Source: an uncultured Neglectibacter sp.
Lineage (GTDB): Bacteria; Bacillota; Clostridia; Oscillospirales; Acutalibacteraceae
Assembly: GCA_946554335.1 (NCBI GenBank)
Contig: CAMNSA010000009.1
Coordinates: 46,284-110,283 of the forward strand
Reading direction: 5' to 3'
Length of the DNA: 64,000 bases
The position numbers were made by a program, and so were the translations under genes. Positions 52,716 through 61,244 of this stretch are shown in pieces. Every line of letters starts with the position of its first letter. Positions within the stretch are counted from its first letter, which is position 1. A model generated the notes under the pieces. The model searched no databases. It was given only the letters and a program-made list of their open reading frames with translations, and was not told where the DNA came from.

Positions 52716-54374
52716 TTGTTATCTCAACTGTTTATCTGCAATATTGCGGTAATAGAACAGGCTTCTATCGACCTAGAAAGCGGCTTCACTGTGCTTACCG
52801 GTGAGACGGGAGCGGGAAAATCCATTATTATCGATGCGATCCATGCGGTATTGGGAGAGCGCACCTCGAAAGAGTTGGTGCGTACCGGCGCCAAGACCGC
52901 TTCTGTCTCTGCGCTGTTCACAGAGCTTGAAGGGGAAGTCCTTTCCCTTCTGGAAGAGCTTTCCGTCCCTTCGGAGGGGGATACTCTTCTGGTACAAAGA
53001 GAGATCAGGATCGATGGAAAATCCCTCTGCAAGCTAAACGGCGCCCCAGCTACAGTATCTATGCTGAAGACTCTTGGCCCCCACCTGGTCAATATTCACG
53101 GCCAGCACGAAAGCTATGAGCTGCTCTCCTCAGAGGTGCATATGACTTACCTGGATCGCTTCGCCGACCTGGAAGAGCTGATAGCCAGTTACCAGAATTC
53201 CTATCGTCGGTTACGGGACCTCGGCCACAGGATCGAAGAGCTGCAGATGGAAGAGGGGGAGAAGGCAAGACGGCTCGATCTGCTTCGCTACCAGCTCAAT
53301 GAGATCGATGAGGCGGAATTAAAGCCGGGTGAGCGGGAAATGCTTTTGCGGCAGCGAGAGCTTTACCGCAGCAGTGAAAAGATTGCGGATTCCGTAGAGC
53401 TTGTGAAATCTCTATTGACCGGAGACGAAAGCAGCAGGGGGATCCTGCCGGATCTTCGGGAAGCTGCCTCAGAAATAGAAAAATCCTCCTCCTATCTTCC
53501 GGAATTGGAGGAGGCCTGTCAGAAGCTCAATGAAGCAGGCTTCCTTTTGGAAGACGCTTCCTCTCTGCTTCGGGACAGCACAGTGGAGTTTGACCCCCAG
53601 GCTCTCCAGGAGGTGGAGGACAGACTGGATCTGATTCACCGCCTGACCCTTAAATACGGAGAGAGTGAAGAGGCGGTGCTGGCCTTTGGCGAAAAGTGCC
53701 GGGAATCTCTGCATCAGATCGAGTTTTCCGAAGAGGAACGGGGAACCCTTGAACAGGAATATGAGGAAGAAAAGAAAAATTCCATTTCCCTTGCGAAGGA
53801 GCTGTCAGAAAGAAGAAGGACAGCCGCTGCGGAATTTTGTGAAAAGGTAAAGGCAGAGCTTGCCTTTTTAAATATGCCGGGAATTGAGTTTCTTCCGGAA
53901 ATAGAGCGGGTGCCGTTGTACTCCATGGGCTGTGACAAGATGCAGTTCCTGGTTTCCGCCAATAAGGGAGAACCTGCGAAGCCTATGTCCAAAATCGCTT
54001 CCGGCGGCGAGCTTTCCCGCATTATGCTGGCCATCAAAACCGTGCTTTCCGGCAAGGATCGGGTGGATACCCTGATTTTTGACGAGGTGGATACCGGCAT
54101 CAGCGGAGAGGCCGCCGTAAAAGTGGGGCAGAAGCTCAAAGAAGTCTCAAAGGACAGGCAAGTGCTCTGTATCACTCATTTGGCGCCCATCGCGGCTTTG
54201 GCGGAGCATCATCTCCTCATTGAGAAGCATGTGGAGGGAGAAAAGACCTTTACGCAGGTAGAGGCCCTTGACCTAGAAGGAAGGAAGCGGGCGCTTGCCG
54301 GGATTATCGGCGGAGAAAAGGTGACAGAGCTTCAGTTGAAGATGGCGGAGGAGCTGCTTCAAAAAAGGGGTTGA
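52716..54374 (+). CDS. recN: DNA repair protein RecN
   Basis: RecN is an SMC-like ATPase in double-strand-break repair. The 552-residue protein has Walker A TGETGAGKSIIIDAIHAVLG at about residues 29-48, coiled-coil arms (about 150-370), the signature KIASGGELSRIMLAIK and Walker B TLIFDEVDTGISG. The start is TTG 52716 with AGGTGA upstream, six bases after argR. Its stop codon lies inside the -35 box of the next promoter. Confidence 0.97.
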   Translation: MLSQLFICNIAVIEQASIDLESGFTVLTGETGAGKSIIIDAIHAVLGERTSKELVRTGAKTASVSALFTELEGEVLSLLEELSVPSEGDTLLVQREIRIDGKSLCKLNGAPATVSMLKTLGPHLVNIHGQHESYELLSSEVHMTYLDRFADLEELIASYQNSYRRLRDLGHRIEELQMEEGEKARRLDLLRYQLNEIDEAELKPGEREMLLRQRELYRSSEKIADSVELVKSLLTGDESSRGILPDLREAASEIEKSSSYLPELEEACQKLNEAGFLLEDASSLLRDSTVEFDPQALQEVEDRLDLIHRLTLKYGESEEAVLAFGEKCRESLHQIEFSEEERGTLEQEYEEEKKNSISLAKELSERRRTAAAEFCEKVKAELAFLNMPGIEFLPEIERVPLYSMGCDKMQFLVSANKGEPAKPMSKIASGGELSRIMLAIKTVLSGKDRVDTLIFDEVDTGISGEAAVKVGQKLKEVSKDRQVLCITHLAPIAALAEHHLLIEKHVEGEKTFTQVEALDLEGRKRALAGIIGGEKVTELQLKMAEELLQKRG

Positions 54375-54399
54375 CAATTCTGAGGCTCCTGCTTATAAT
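54371..54399 (+). promoter_or_regulatory. Promoter of the Tyr T-box transcript, -35 overlapping the recN stop
   Basis: TTGACA (54371-54376) and TATAAT (54394-54399) are both perfect with a 17-base spacer. The recN stop TGA (54372-54374) is part of the -35 box. Confidence 0.88.
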
Positions 54400-54404
54400 A
54401 ACCA

Positions 54405-54668
54405 TATCGGCGATGACGGAATCAAGTAGGCGCTGTAGAGCCGGCAAAGAGAGCCCGTGGACGGTGGAAACGGGACCGGAGCAGATGCTGAAAATACCTT
54501 CCTGAGCCGCTGCCTGGAAAACCTTTCGGTGAGTAGAGGCAGCCGTCCGGCAGGCGTTACTCTGCAAGGGCATGAAAGTGCCTAATGAGGCCGCAGCGCG
54601 TAAGGCTGTGGTAAACTGAGGTGGTACCGCGAATTTTTCGCCCTCTGCGTAAGCAGAGGGCGTTTTTG
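54405..54668 (+). promoter_or_regulatory. T-box leader, tyrosine (UAC) specifier
   Basis: The leader has AGAGAGCCCGTGG with GGAAACGGG (Stem I apical part). The specifier is TAC at 54495-54497 in GAAAATACC, followed by six bases and GAGC. The T-box is AGGTGGTACCGCG (54619-54631), and the terminator is GCCCTCTGC-GTAA-GCAGAGGGC with a T-run (54640-54666). The downstream tyrS confirms the Tyr reading and provides the spacing rule applied to the other two T-boxes. Confidence 0.95.
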
Positions 54669-54685
54669 TGTTAGGAGGTGTTTTT

Positions 54686-55156
54686 TTGGAGTTAAATAAG
54701 ATCGGCCCTTCAGAAGGCAGAGGATTTTATGAACTGCAGCTGCAAATTTTTCAGGAGCTGCTTACAAAATACAAGGATTTTGACACCAACCCTGCTGCGG
54801 AGCCGTTTTCCAGAACAGAGCTTCGCTTTCAAAACCCGCAGATGGATTTTTATTTCATTTTGCAGGACGGAGAAAAGATCGGAATTGCCCGCGTGTTGAG
54901 CCAGGAGAACGGCAACCGGCTCTCCTCTTTGGGAATCCTCCCGCAATGGCAGGGGAAAGGGTATGCTCAGAAAACCATCACGCTGCTGGAAAGCAAGTAT
55001 CCGCAGGTAGATCACTGGGAGCTTGATACGATTCGTCAGGAAGAAAAGCTTTGCTATCTCTATGAAAAAATGGGGTATCGGCTTACCGGAGAATCCCAGC
55101 AGATTCAGGACGGCATGGACCTTGTGGTCTATAAAAAACAACTCGAAAAAGCCTGA
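54686..55156 (+). CDS. GNAT-family acetyltransferase in the tyrosyl-tRNA synthetase operon
   Basis: This is a 156-residue GNAT protein. The acetyl-CoA-binding motif A reads SSLGILPQWQGKGYAQKTITLLE at about 80-102, followed by LCYLYEKMGYRLTGE near the end. The start is TTG 54686, seven bases after AGGAGGTG; a GTG at 54668 lies in the terminator region and lacks a site. It is the first gene after the Tyr T-box and 26 bases before tyrS, so its level follows tyrosyl-tRNA charging. The acetyl acceptor is unknown; a small amine or amino acid analogue is possible. Confidence 0.87.
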   Translation: MELNKIGPSEGRGFYELQLQIFQELLTKYKDFDTNPAAEPFSRTELRFQNPQMDFYFILQDGEKIGIARVLSQENGNRLSSLGILPQWQGKGYAQKTITLLESKYPQVDHWELDTIRQEEKLCYLYEKMGYRLTGESQQIQDGMDLVVYKKQLEKA

Positions 55157-55182
55157 AATAAAAACAAGAAAGGAAGAACAAA

Positions 55183-56403
55183 ATGAGAATTTACGAAGAA
55201 CTGGTCGCCCGCGGATTGATTGCTCAGGTGACTAACGAAGAAGAGATCAGAACGATGATCAACGCCGGGAAAGCCACCTTTTACATTGGCTTTGACTGCA
55301 CTGCTGACAGCCTGACGGCCGGGCATTTTATGGCTTTGACCTTGATGAAGCGGCTGCAAATGGCGGGAAACCGCCCTATTGCCCTGATTGGGGGCGGAAC
55401 CACGATGATCGGCGACCCCAGCGGAAGGACCGATATGCGAAAAATGCTGTCAAAGGAAGATATCGATCACAACGCGGCCTGCTTTAAACGGCAGATGGAA
55501 AGCTTCATTGAGTTCGGCGAGGGAAAAGCTTTGATGCTCAATAATGCCGATTGGCTCTTAGACTTAAATTATGTGAAGCTTTTGCAGGAGGTAGGAGCCT
55601 GCTTCTCCGTCAACAATATGCTTCGCGCTGAGTGCTACAAGCAGCGTATGGAAAAGGGCCTTTCCTTCCTGGAATTCAACTATATGATCATGCAGAGTTA
55701 TGATTTTTACCACCTGTTCCAGACTCATGGCTGCAATATGCAGTTCGGCGGGGACGACCAGTGGAGCAATATGCTGGGAGGAACCGAACTGATCCGCCGG
55801 AAGCTGGGGAAAGACGCTCACGCGATGACCATCACTTTGCTGACCGATTCTCAGGGCCGCAAAATGGGAAAGACCGCCGGAAACGCAGTTTGGCTGGATC
55901 CCCAAAAGACCTCTCCCTTTGATTTTTATCAGTATTGGAGAAATGTGGACGATGCCGATGTGCTCCGCTGCATCAGGATGCTTACTTTTCTGCCTCTTTC
56001 GGAAATTGAGGAGATGGAGCATTGGGAGGGCTCAAAGCTGAACGAGGCCAAGGAGATCCTGGCTTTTGAACTGACCAAGATGGTGCACGGAGACACTGAG
56101 GCACAGAAAGCGCAGGAAGGTGCAAGGGCCTTGTTTTCCAATGGAGGAAATACGGAAAACATGCCTACTACCAGTTTAAACGGATTCTCTGAAAAAGAGA
56201 TCTCCATTTTAGATCTGCTGGTAAAGACCGCTCTGACCGCTTCCAAGGGCGAGGGACGCAGGCTTGTACAGCAGGGCGGGATCACCCTGAACGACGAAAA
56301 AATAAGCGACATCGGAAGAATCGTTACGGAAAAGGATTTTCAGGACGGCCAGCTCATCCTGAAAAAGGGGAAAAAGGTATTTCATAAGGTGACGATCGAT
56401 TAA
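55183..56403 (+). CDS. tyrS: Tyrosyl-tRNA synthetase
   Basis: TyrRS charges tRNA-Tyr. The 406-residue class I enzyme has YIGFDCTADSLTAGHFMAL, where the HIGH motif appears as AGHFM. Other marks are MQFGGDDQWSNM, the KMSKS-equivalent KMGKTAGNAVWLD and a C-terminal S4 RNA-binding domain (GRRLVQQGGITLNDEKI). AAAGGAAG precedes the ATG. It is controlled by the Tyr T-box together with the GNAT gene. Confidence 0.97.
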   Translation: MRIYEELVARGLIAQVTNEEEIRTMINAGKATFYIGFDCTADSLTAGHFMALTLMKRLQMAGNRPIALIGGGTTMIGDPSGRTDMRKMLSKEDIDHNAACFKRQMESFIEFGEGKALMLNNADWLLDLNYVKLLQEVGACFSVNNMLRAECYKQRMEKGLSFLEFNYMIMQSYDFYHLFQTHGCNMQFGGDDQWSNMLGGTELIRRKLGKDAHAMTITLLTDSQGRKMGKTAGNAVWLDPQKTSPFDFYQYWRNVDDADVLRCIRMLTFLPLSEIEEMEHWEGSKLNEAKEILAFELTKMVHGDTEAQKAQEGARALFSNGGNTENMPTTSLNGFSEKEISILDLLVKTALTASKGEGRRLVQQGGITLNDEKISDIGRIVTEKDFQDGQLILKKGKKVFHKVTID

Positions 56404-56413
56404 TCATATCGGG

Positions 56414-56452
56414 TAACAAACAAGGGCGCTTTTGTGCCCTTGTTTGTTTTGG
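56414..56452. terminator. Intrinsic terminator after tyrS
   Basis: The stem AACAAACAAGGGCGC-TTTT-GTGCCCTTGTTTGTT is followed by TTGG. It lies between convergent genes and probably also ends the lysine operon. Confidence 0.9.
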
Positions 56453-56495
56453 CATAAGAAAATCCCGCCGGAGAGGATCCGACGGGGCAAAAGGT

Positions 56496-56954
56496 TTACT
56501 GCATGGCTTCTGTTAATGCTTTATAGACCGTGTCAAAGTCCGCTTCCGTGACTAAGAGGGAAATTTCCACCTCAGAAGTGGTGATCAGGCGGATATCAGC
56601 ATCTGTGCCGGAAATGGCCCGAAATACTTTAGCGGCAACACCGGGCGTATTTTTCATGGCAGGGTCATAGATAGAGATCTTGTGATTGACGCTGCTGACT
56701 ACCACCTTTGTATTGGTTTCCTTCTTCATCGCAGAGGTGAAGGCGAGGATATCGATCAGGTCATTATCGGAGATAGTAAAGGACATTCCCGTATAAGCTC
56801 CCCGGGTAGGGGCCATAGAGATCATATCCACATTGACTCCGCAGTTAGAGATGGCGTCGAAAATTCGGGAAATAGAATCCACATTGGCCGGGAAGCCTTC
56901 CAGCGTGACCAGCGTGATATTGTTCACCGTGCTGATAACTGTAGATGAACTCAT
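56496..56954 (-). CDS. Stand-alone double ACT-domain protein, aspartokinase-regulatory-like
   Basis: This 152-residue protein consists only of two ACT repeats: VNNITLVTLEGFPANVDSISRIFDAIS.. (about 10-75) and ..NTPGVAAKVFRAISGTDADIRLITTSEVEISLLV (about 100-140). The second closely recalls the lysine/threonine-binding end of aspartokinase (LysC). No kinase domain is present, and the start after GAGGAGG leaves no room for one. It is the last gene of the lysine-riboswitch operon asd-dapA-dapB, so it may regulate aspartokinase or another step by binding lysine or a related amino acid. That is inference. Confidence 0.85.
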   Translation of the reverse strand: MSSSTVISTVNNITLVTLEGFPANVDSISRIFDAISNCGVNVDMISMAPTRGAYTGMSFTISDNDLIDILAFTSAMKKETNTKVVVSSVNHKISIYDPAMKNTPGVAAKVFRAISGTDADIRLITTSEVEISLLVTEADFDTVYKALTEAMQ

Positions 56955-56966
56955 GGTATCTCCTCC

Positions 56967-57722
56967 TCAAATCAAGTGGGACATATCGTAAAGTCCAGGG
57001 GCTTTCCCGTCCATAAACAGAGCAGCGTTCAGCGCTCCGGAAGCGAAAAGCTCCTTTGATTGGGCAGAATGGGAGAGTGTGATCGTCTCGTGATTTCCCG
57101 CGAAGATCACCTGATGCTCTCCTACGATGGTGCCGCCGCGAACAGAATGGATGCCAATCTCGTTACGCTCCCGCTTCTTTCGCTGGGAATGGCGGTCATA
57201 GATATATTTGAAGCCGCTTTCCCGCTCCTCATTCAGGGCCCCGGCGATCATCAGGGCGGTGCCGCTGGGAGCGTCGATTTTCTGGTTGTGGTGCATTTCC
57301 AGGATCTCCACATCAAAGGCGCTGCCCAGTACGCGTTCTGCTTTTCTTGCAAGCTCTATAAGCAGATTGATCCCCAGCGACATGTTCCTGGAATAAAACA
57401 GGGGAAGGATTCGGGATTCCTTTTTGATCTCTTCTACCTGCTCTTCGCTGTAACCGGTTGTGCACAGTACCGCAGCACATCCTGAATGGGTTTCACAATA
57501 GGAAAGAATGGAAGAGAGGGCAGAGGGATGGGAAAAATCCACAATGACCTGAGCTTCACCGAGAAAGTCCTGTAAGGCGGGATATACCGGGAAATCCAGG
57601 GACAAGATCTCGTGGTTAAGGTCTACGCCCGCCACGATACGGCAGTCATCTCTGGAGCTTACCAGTTCTCGAACGGCAAGGCCCATTTTTCCGCCGCAGC
57701 CACATAAGATAATATCTGTCAT
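56967..57722 (-). CDS. dapB: 4-hydroxy-tetrahydrodipicolinate reductase
   Basis: DapB reduces the DapA product with NAD(P)H in lysine/diaminopimelate synthesis. The 251-residue protein starts MTDIILCGCGGKMGLAV and has VDFSHPSALSSIL and the signature EMHHNQKIDAPSGTALM at about residues 144-160. GAACAGGAAG precedes the ATG. It lies 12 bases before the ACT gene and 41 after dapA. Confidence 0.97.
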   Translation of the reverse strand: MTDIILCGCGGKMGLAVRELVSSRDDCRIVAGVDLNHEILSLDFPVYPALQDFLGEAQVIVDFSHPSALSSILSYCETHSGCAAVLCTTGYSEEQVEEIKKESRILPLFYSRNMSLGINLLIELARKAERVLGSAFDVEILEMHHNQKIDAPSGTALMIAGALNEERESGFKYIYDRHSQRKKRERNEIGIHSVRGGTIVGEHQVIFAGNHETITLSHSAQSKELFASGALNAALFMDGKAPGLYDMSHLI

Positions 57723-57763
57723 TTTGTTTCTTCCTGTTCTTTTAAATTCTTAATAAGAAAAAA

Positions 57764-58660
57764 TTAAGCGGGAATCAGACCGTGGGCCTTCAAGAGGTCA
57801 CAAAGAGCGGTCTTCCCGGGCTCTGACATGGATACCAGAGGCATCCGGCAGAAATTGCCGCTGATCTTACCCATCCGGAACAAGGCTTCCTTGATGGGAA
57901 TGGGGTTTACATCAAAGAAGAACCCGTTCATCAGATCCAGGTAGGTCTCGTTCAGCTTTCTGGCAGTTTTCAGGTCTTCTTTTTCCATGGCGGCGGTCAA
58001 TTCGTGCATCTGACGGGGAAGAGCGTTGGAAAACACAGAAATGACGCCTTTTCCGCCCAAAGCCATGATGGGCAGCGTCTGACTGTCCTCTCCGGAATAC
58101 ACAGTCAGGTTTTCCCCGCACAGAGAGATGGTTTTTGCCACGGAGGATATGTCGCCGTTTGCCTCCTTGACGGCCGTGATATAGGGATTTTTAGAAAGCT
58201 CGCAGTAGGTTTCCGGCAGGATATTGCATCCGGTACGGCTGGGAACATTATAGAGAATACAGGGCATTTTCACTTGATCTGCGATATAGGAAAAGCTTTC
58301 CTTCAGCCCCTTCTGCGAGGTTTTATTGTAATAGGGGGTGACGAGCAGCAGACCGTCGGCGCCCTTTTTCTTCGCCTCCAAGGACAGCTCTACACAGAAA
58401 TGGGTATCGTTGCTGCCGGTCCCGGCGATAACAGGAACGCGGCCCTTCACTTTTTGAATAATAAAGTCGATAGTATTGAGATGCTCCTCTGCCGACATCG
58501 TGGCGGCTTCCCCTGTGGTGCCGCAGGCGATGATGGCGTCGATACTGTTTTCGATTTGAAATTCGATCAGCCTTTCCAGCTCATCCCACAGGATCTCTCC
58601 CTTTTGATTCATGGGGGTGACGAGCGCGGTGCCCGCACCGGAGAAAAGGATTTCTTTCAT
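57764..58660 (-). CDS. dapA: 4-hydroxy-tetrahydrodipicolinate synthase
   Basis: DapA condenses pyruvate and aspartate semialdehyde. The 298-residue TIM-barrel protein has ACGTTGEAATMSAEEH, the catalytic Tyr in CILYNVPSRTGCN and the Schiff-base Lys in ITAVKEANGD (about residue 163). GGAGG lies before the ATG. It is the second gene of the lysine-riboswitch operon. Confidence 0.97.
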   Translation of the reverse strand: MKEILFSGAGTALVTPMNQKGEILWDELERLIEFQIENSIDAIIACGTTGEAATMSAEEHLNTIDFIIQKVKGRVPVIAGTGSNDTHFCVELSLEAKKKGADGLLLVTPYYNKTSQKGLKESFSYIADQVKMPCILYNVPSRTGCNILPETYCELSKNPYITAVKEANGDISSVAKTISLCGENLTVYSGEDSQTLPIMALGGKGVISVFSNALPRQMHELTAAMEKEDLKTARKLNETYLDLMNGFFFDVNPIPIKEALFRMGKISGNFCRMPLVSMSEPGKTALCDLLKAHGLIPA

Positions 58661-58683
58661 AGCTTACGCGCCTCCGTGAAAAA

Positions 58684-59763
58684 TCAATCGAAATAGCCTT
58701 TTTTGCAAAGCAACTCCGCCATCAGCAGTCCGCCGCCGGCAGCGCCGCGCAAGGTGTTGTGAGAAAGACAGACAAATTTGTAATCATACTGGGTGTCAGG
58801 GCGCAGCCTGCCCACAGAAACCGCCATACCGCCTTCCAGATCGCGGTCCAGCTTTGTCTGAGGACGGTCGCTCTCGGTGAAGTAGTGAATAAACTGCTTG
58901 GGCGCGCTGGGCAGCTCCAGCTCCTGCGCAGGACCTTTGAATTTTGCCCAACGCTCTATGATCTCTTCCGTAGAGATCTTCCGGTCCAGAGAGAAGAAAA
59001 CAGCAGCCATATGGCCGTCAGAAACGGGAACGCGCAGACACTGAGCGGTGATGGAGGGGGAAGAGGCGTTGACGATCACGCCGTTTTCCACATGGCCCCA
59101 GATCTTCAAAGGCTCCTGCTCTGATTTCTCTTCTTCTCCGCCGATGTAGGGGATCACATTATCCACGATCTCCGGCATGGTCTCAAAGGTTTTCCCAGCG
59201 CCGGAGATGGCCTGATAGGTGCAGGCCAGCACCTTGGAAACGCCCAGATCAAGCAAAGGATGGATGGCGGGGACATAGCTTTGCAGAGAGCAGTTGCACT
59301 TGACTGCGATAAAGCCCCTCTTGGTGCCCAGCCGCTTGCGCTGATGCTCGATCACCTGGGCGTGGTCCGCGTTGAGTTCGGGAATGATCATGGGAACATC
59401 CGGAGTACTGCGGTGAGCGCTGTTGTTGGAGATCACGGGACATTCGTGCTTGGCGTACATCTCTTCCAGAGCCTTGATATCCTCTTTCTTCATGTTGACG
59501 GCACAAAAAACGAAATCTACCTGAGAGACGATACCATCGATATCTTTTTCCGCGTCATAGACCGGCAAATTGGCCATGGAAGCGGGAATGGGCTGCTTCA
59601 TCGCCCAACGGCCTCCCAAAGCCTCCTGATAGCTTTTTCCGGCCGATCTGGCGCTGGCCGCCAGGGTCGTCACCTGAAACCAGGGATGGTTTTCCAAAAT
59701 AACGGCAAAACGCTGCCCGACCATACCCGTACAGCCAATGATTCCGACACGATATTTTTTCAT
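58684..59763 (-). CDS. asd: Aspartate-semialdehyde dehydrogenase, archaeal/fungal-type
   Basis: Asd makes aspartate semialdehyde from aspartyl phosphate with NADPH. The 359-residue protein starts KYRVGIIGCTGMVGQRF and has VISNNSAHRSTPDVPMIIPE, the catalytic Cys in VKCNCSLQSY at about residue 155, and VPVSDGHMAAVF. These forms match the archaeal/fungal branch rather than the classic bacterial one. AAAGGA lies upstream of the ATG. It is first in the operon behind the lysine riboswitch. Aspartokinase itself is not in the window. Confidence 0.95.
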   Translation of the reverse strand: MKKYRVGIIGCTGMVGQRFAVILENHPWFQVTTLAASARSAGKSYQEALGGRWAMKQPIPASMANLPVYDAEKDIDGIVSQVDFVFCAVNMKKEDIKALEEMYAKHECPVISNNSAHRSTPDVPMIIPELNADHAQVIEHQRKRLGTKRGFIAVKCNCSLQSYVPAIHPLLDLGVSKVLACTYQAISGAGKTFETMPEIVDNVIPYIGGEEEKSEQEPLKIWGHVENGVIVNASSPSITAQCLRVPVSDGHMAAVFFSLDRKISTEEIIERWAKFKGPAQELELPSAPKQFIHYFTESDRPQTKLDRDLEGGMAVSVGRLRPDTQYDYKFVCLSHNTLRGAAGGGLLMAELLCKKGYFD

Positions 59764-59824
59764 AATGATGTTCCTTTCTTTACTGAGATCCCATTAGCAG
59801 ATTGCTTATAGAAAGAGGCTGAGA

Positions 59825-60075
59825 AAGAAAAAAACCGGTTGAAAACCGGCTGTCAATCCCCTATAATAGAAATGCTGTTTTTCAAAAAAGAGAAGCAGTA
59901 TGAAAAAACGAATAGCACTCCATCATAAGCTGATGACAGTCGTAAAGCTATTTGCCGTTACGACCAGAGCGATATTTGCCGGATATCCTCTTCGGCAGCC
60001 CACCCTTTCACAAGACTTCAACAGCTTTGGCAACCTCGATCTTATTACTTTTGAAGGCCGCGCCTCTATTTCTTT
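59825..60075 (-). promoter_or_regulatory. Lysine riboswitch (L box) with terminator
   Basis: In minus-strand sense the aptamer shows AGAGGCGCGG, CTTCAAAAGTAATA, GTGAAAGGGTGGGCTGCCG and AAGAGGATATCCGGC. These are followed by CTGGTCGTAACG.. and ACTGTCATCAGCTTATGATG with GGAGTGCTATTCG, matching the L-box core (AGAGG-GC, GAAAGGG, GCCGAAG, CUGUCA, GGAG-GCUAU). The aptamer spans about 59905-60072. A terminator hairpin CCGGTT-TTC-AACCGG with a T-run lies at 59827-59850. High lysine should stop transcription of asd-dapA-dapB-ACT. Confidence 0.92.
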
Positions 60076-60079
60076 GTCT

Positions 60080-60108
60080 ATCATACATTAGTTTAGTTCC
60101 GTTGTCAA
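60080..60108 (-). promoter_or_regulatory. Promoter of the lysine operon
   Basis: On the minus strand, a perfect TTGACA (60103-60108) and TATGAT (60080-60085) are spaced 17 bases apart, immediately before the riboswitch. Confidence 0.85.
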
Positions 60109-60185
60109 TTTTTTCCCAGAAATTCAAAGGTGTTTTATTCTATGCCCGCGACAGGGAAATGTGCACTTTCCGGGAGGAGAGATCT

Positions 60186-61211
60186 ATGAAAACCCACGAC
60201 TTCTATTATGACCTGCCCCAGGAGCTCATCGCTCAGACGCCTTTGGAGCCCAGAGACTCTTCACGCTTAATGCTGCTCAATAAACAAACCGGGGCGATCG
60301 ATCACCGCCGTTTCTATGAGATCGTTGACTTTCTGGAACCCGGCGACTGCCTGATTTTAAACGATTCCCGGGTGCTTCCGGCGAGAATTTACGGAATCAA
60401 GGAGGATACTGGGGCCAGGGTAGAGTTCCTGCTTTTGAAAAACAGGGGCGGGGATCTTTGGGAAGCGCTGGCGGGGCCTGGGAAAAGGGCCAAAAAAGGC
60501 GCCCGGTTCTCCTTCGGCGACGGGCTTCTCCACGCCCGGGTGGAAGAGGTATTGGAGGACGGGAACAGATTAATCCGTTTTGAATATGAGGGAATGTTTT
60601 TTTCACTTCTGGATCAGATCGGGCAGATGCCCCTTCCGCCCTATATCAAGGAATCCTTAAAGGACCAGGAACGCTATCAGACAGTTTATTCCAAAGAACG
60701 GGGCTCAGCGGCCGCCCCTACGGCCGGGCTGCATTTTACCCCTGAGCTGCTGGAAAAAATCCAGCAAAAAGGGATCTCTCTGGGCTTTGTCACGCTGCAT
60801 GTGGGTCTGGGAACCTTCCGACCTGTCAGCGTTGAGGAGATCTCCGACCACAAGATGCACGCAGAGCATTATTATATGCCCCAAAAGACCGCGGAGCTGA
60901 TCAACGAGACAAAAAGACGGGGAAAACGGGTGATCGCCGTGGGCACTACCAGCTGCCGGACCATCGAATCCGCCGCCCAGAAGGAGGGCTGCTTCCGGGA
61001 AAGCGAGGGTTGGACAGACATTTTTATTTATCCGGGCTATACCTTCCGGGGGATCGATGGGCTCATCACTAATTTCCATTTGCCGGAAAGCACGCTCATT
61101 ATGCTGGTGTCTGCTTTGGCGGGAAGAGAGCGGGTGCTTAACGCCTATCGGTGCGCGGTGGAGTCCCGGTATCGGTTCTTCAGCTTCGGGGACGCCATGT
61201 TCATCTATTGA
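60186..61211 (+). CDS. queA: S-adenosylmethionine:tRNA ribosyltransferase-isomerase
   Basis: QueA adds the epoxycyclopentane ring to preQ1 in tRNA, making epoxyqueuosine. The 341-residue protein has [23 protein letters not shown] split at the usual start, [42 protein letters not shown] and [28 protein letters not shown] lies before ATG 60186; the frame stays open upstream but that part covers the opposing riboswitch. It pairs with tgt downstream. Confidence 0.98.
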   Translation: MKTHDFYYDLPQELIAQTPLEPRDSSRLMLLNKQTGAIDHRRFYEIVDFLEPGDCLILNDSRVLPARIYGIKEDTGARVEFLLLKNRGGDLWEALAGPGKRAKKGARFSFGDGLLHARVEEVLEDGNRLIRFEYEGMFFSLLDQIGQMPLPPYIKESLKDQERYQTVYSKERGSAAAPTAGLHFTPELLEKIQQKGISLGFVTLHVGLGTFRPVSVEEISDHKMHAEHYYMPQKTAELINETKRRGKRVIAVGTTSCRTIESAAQKEGCFRESEGWTDIFIYPGYTFRGIDGLITNFHLPESTLIMLVSALAGRERVLNAYRCAVESRYRFFSFGDAMFIY

Positions 61212-61244
61212 GAAAAGCTCTTTCACCTGGGAAAGGAACAAGCT

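Noticed and set aside
59952..60185. Longer N-terminus for QueA, or a preQ1 riboswitch in front of queA
   Set aside because: This interval is taken by the lysine riboswitch and its promoter on the other strand; the QueA family start and the ribosome site agree at 60186.
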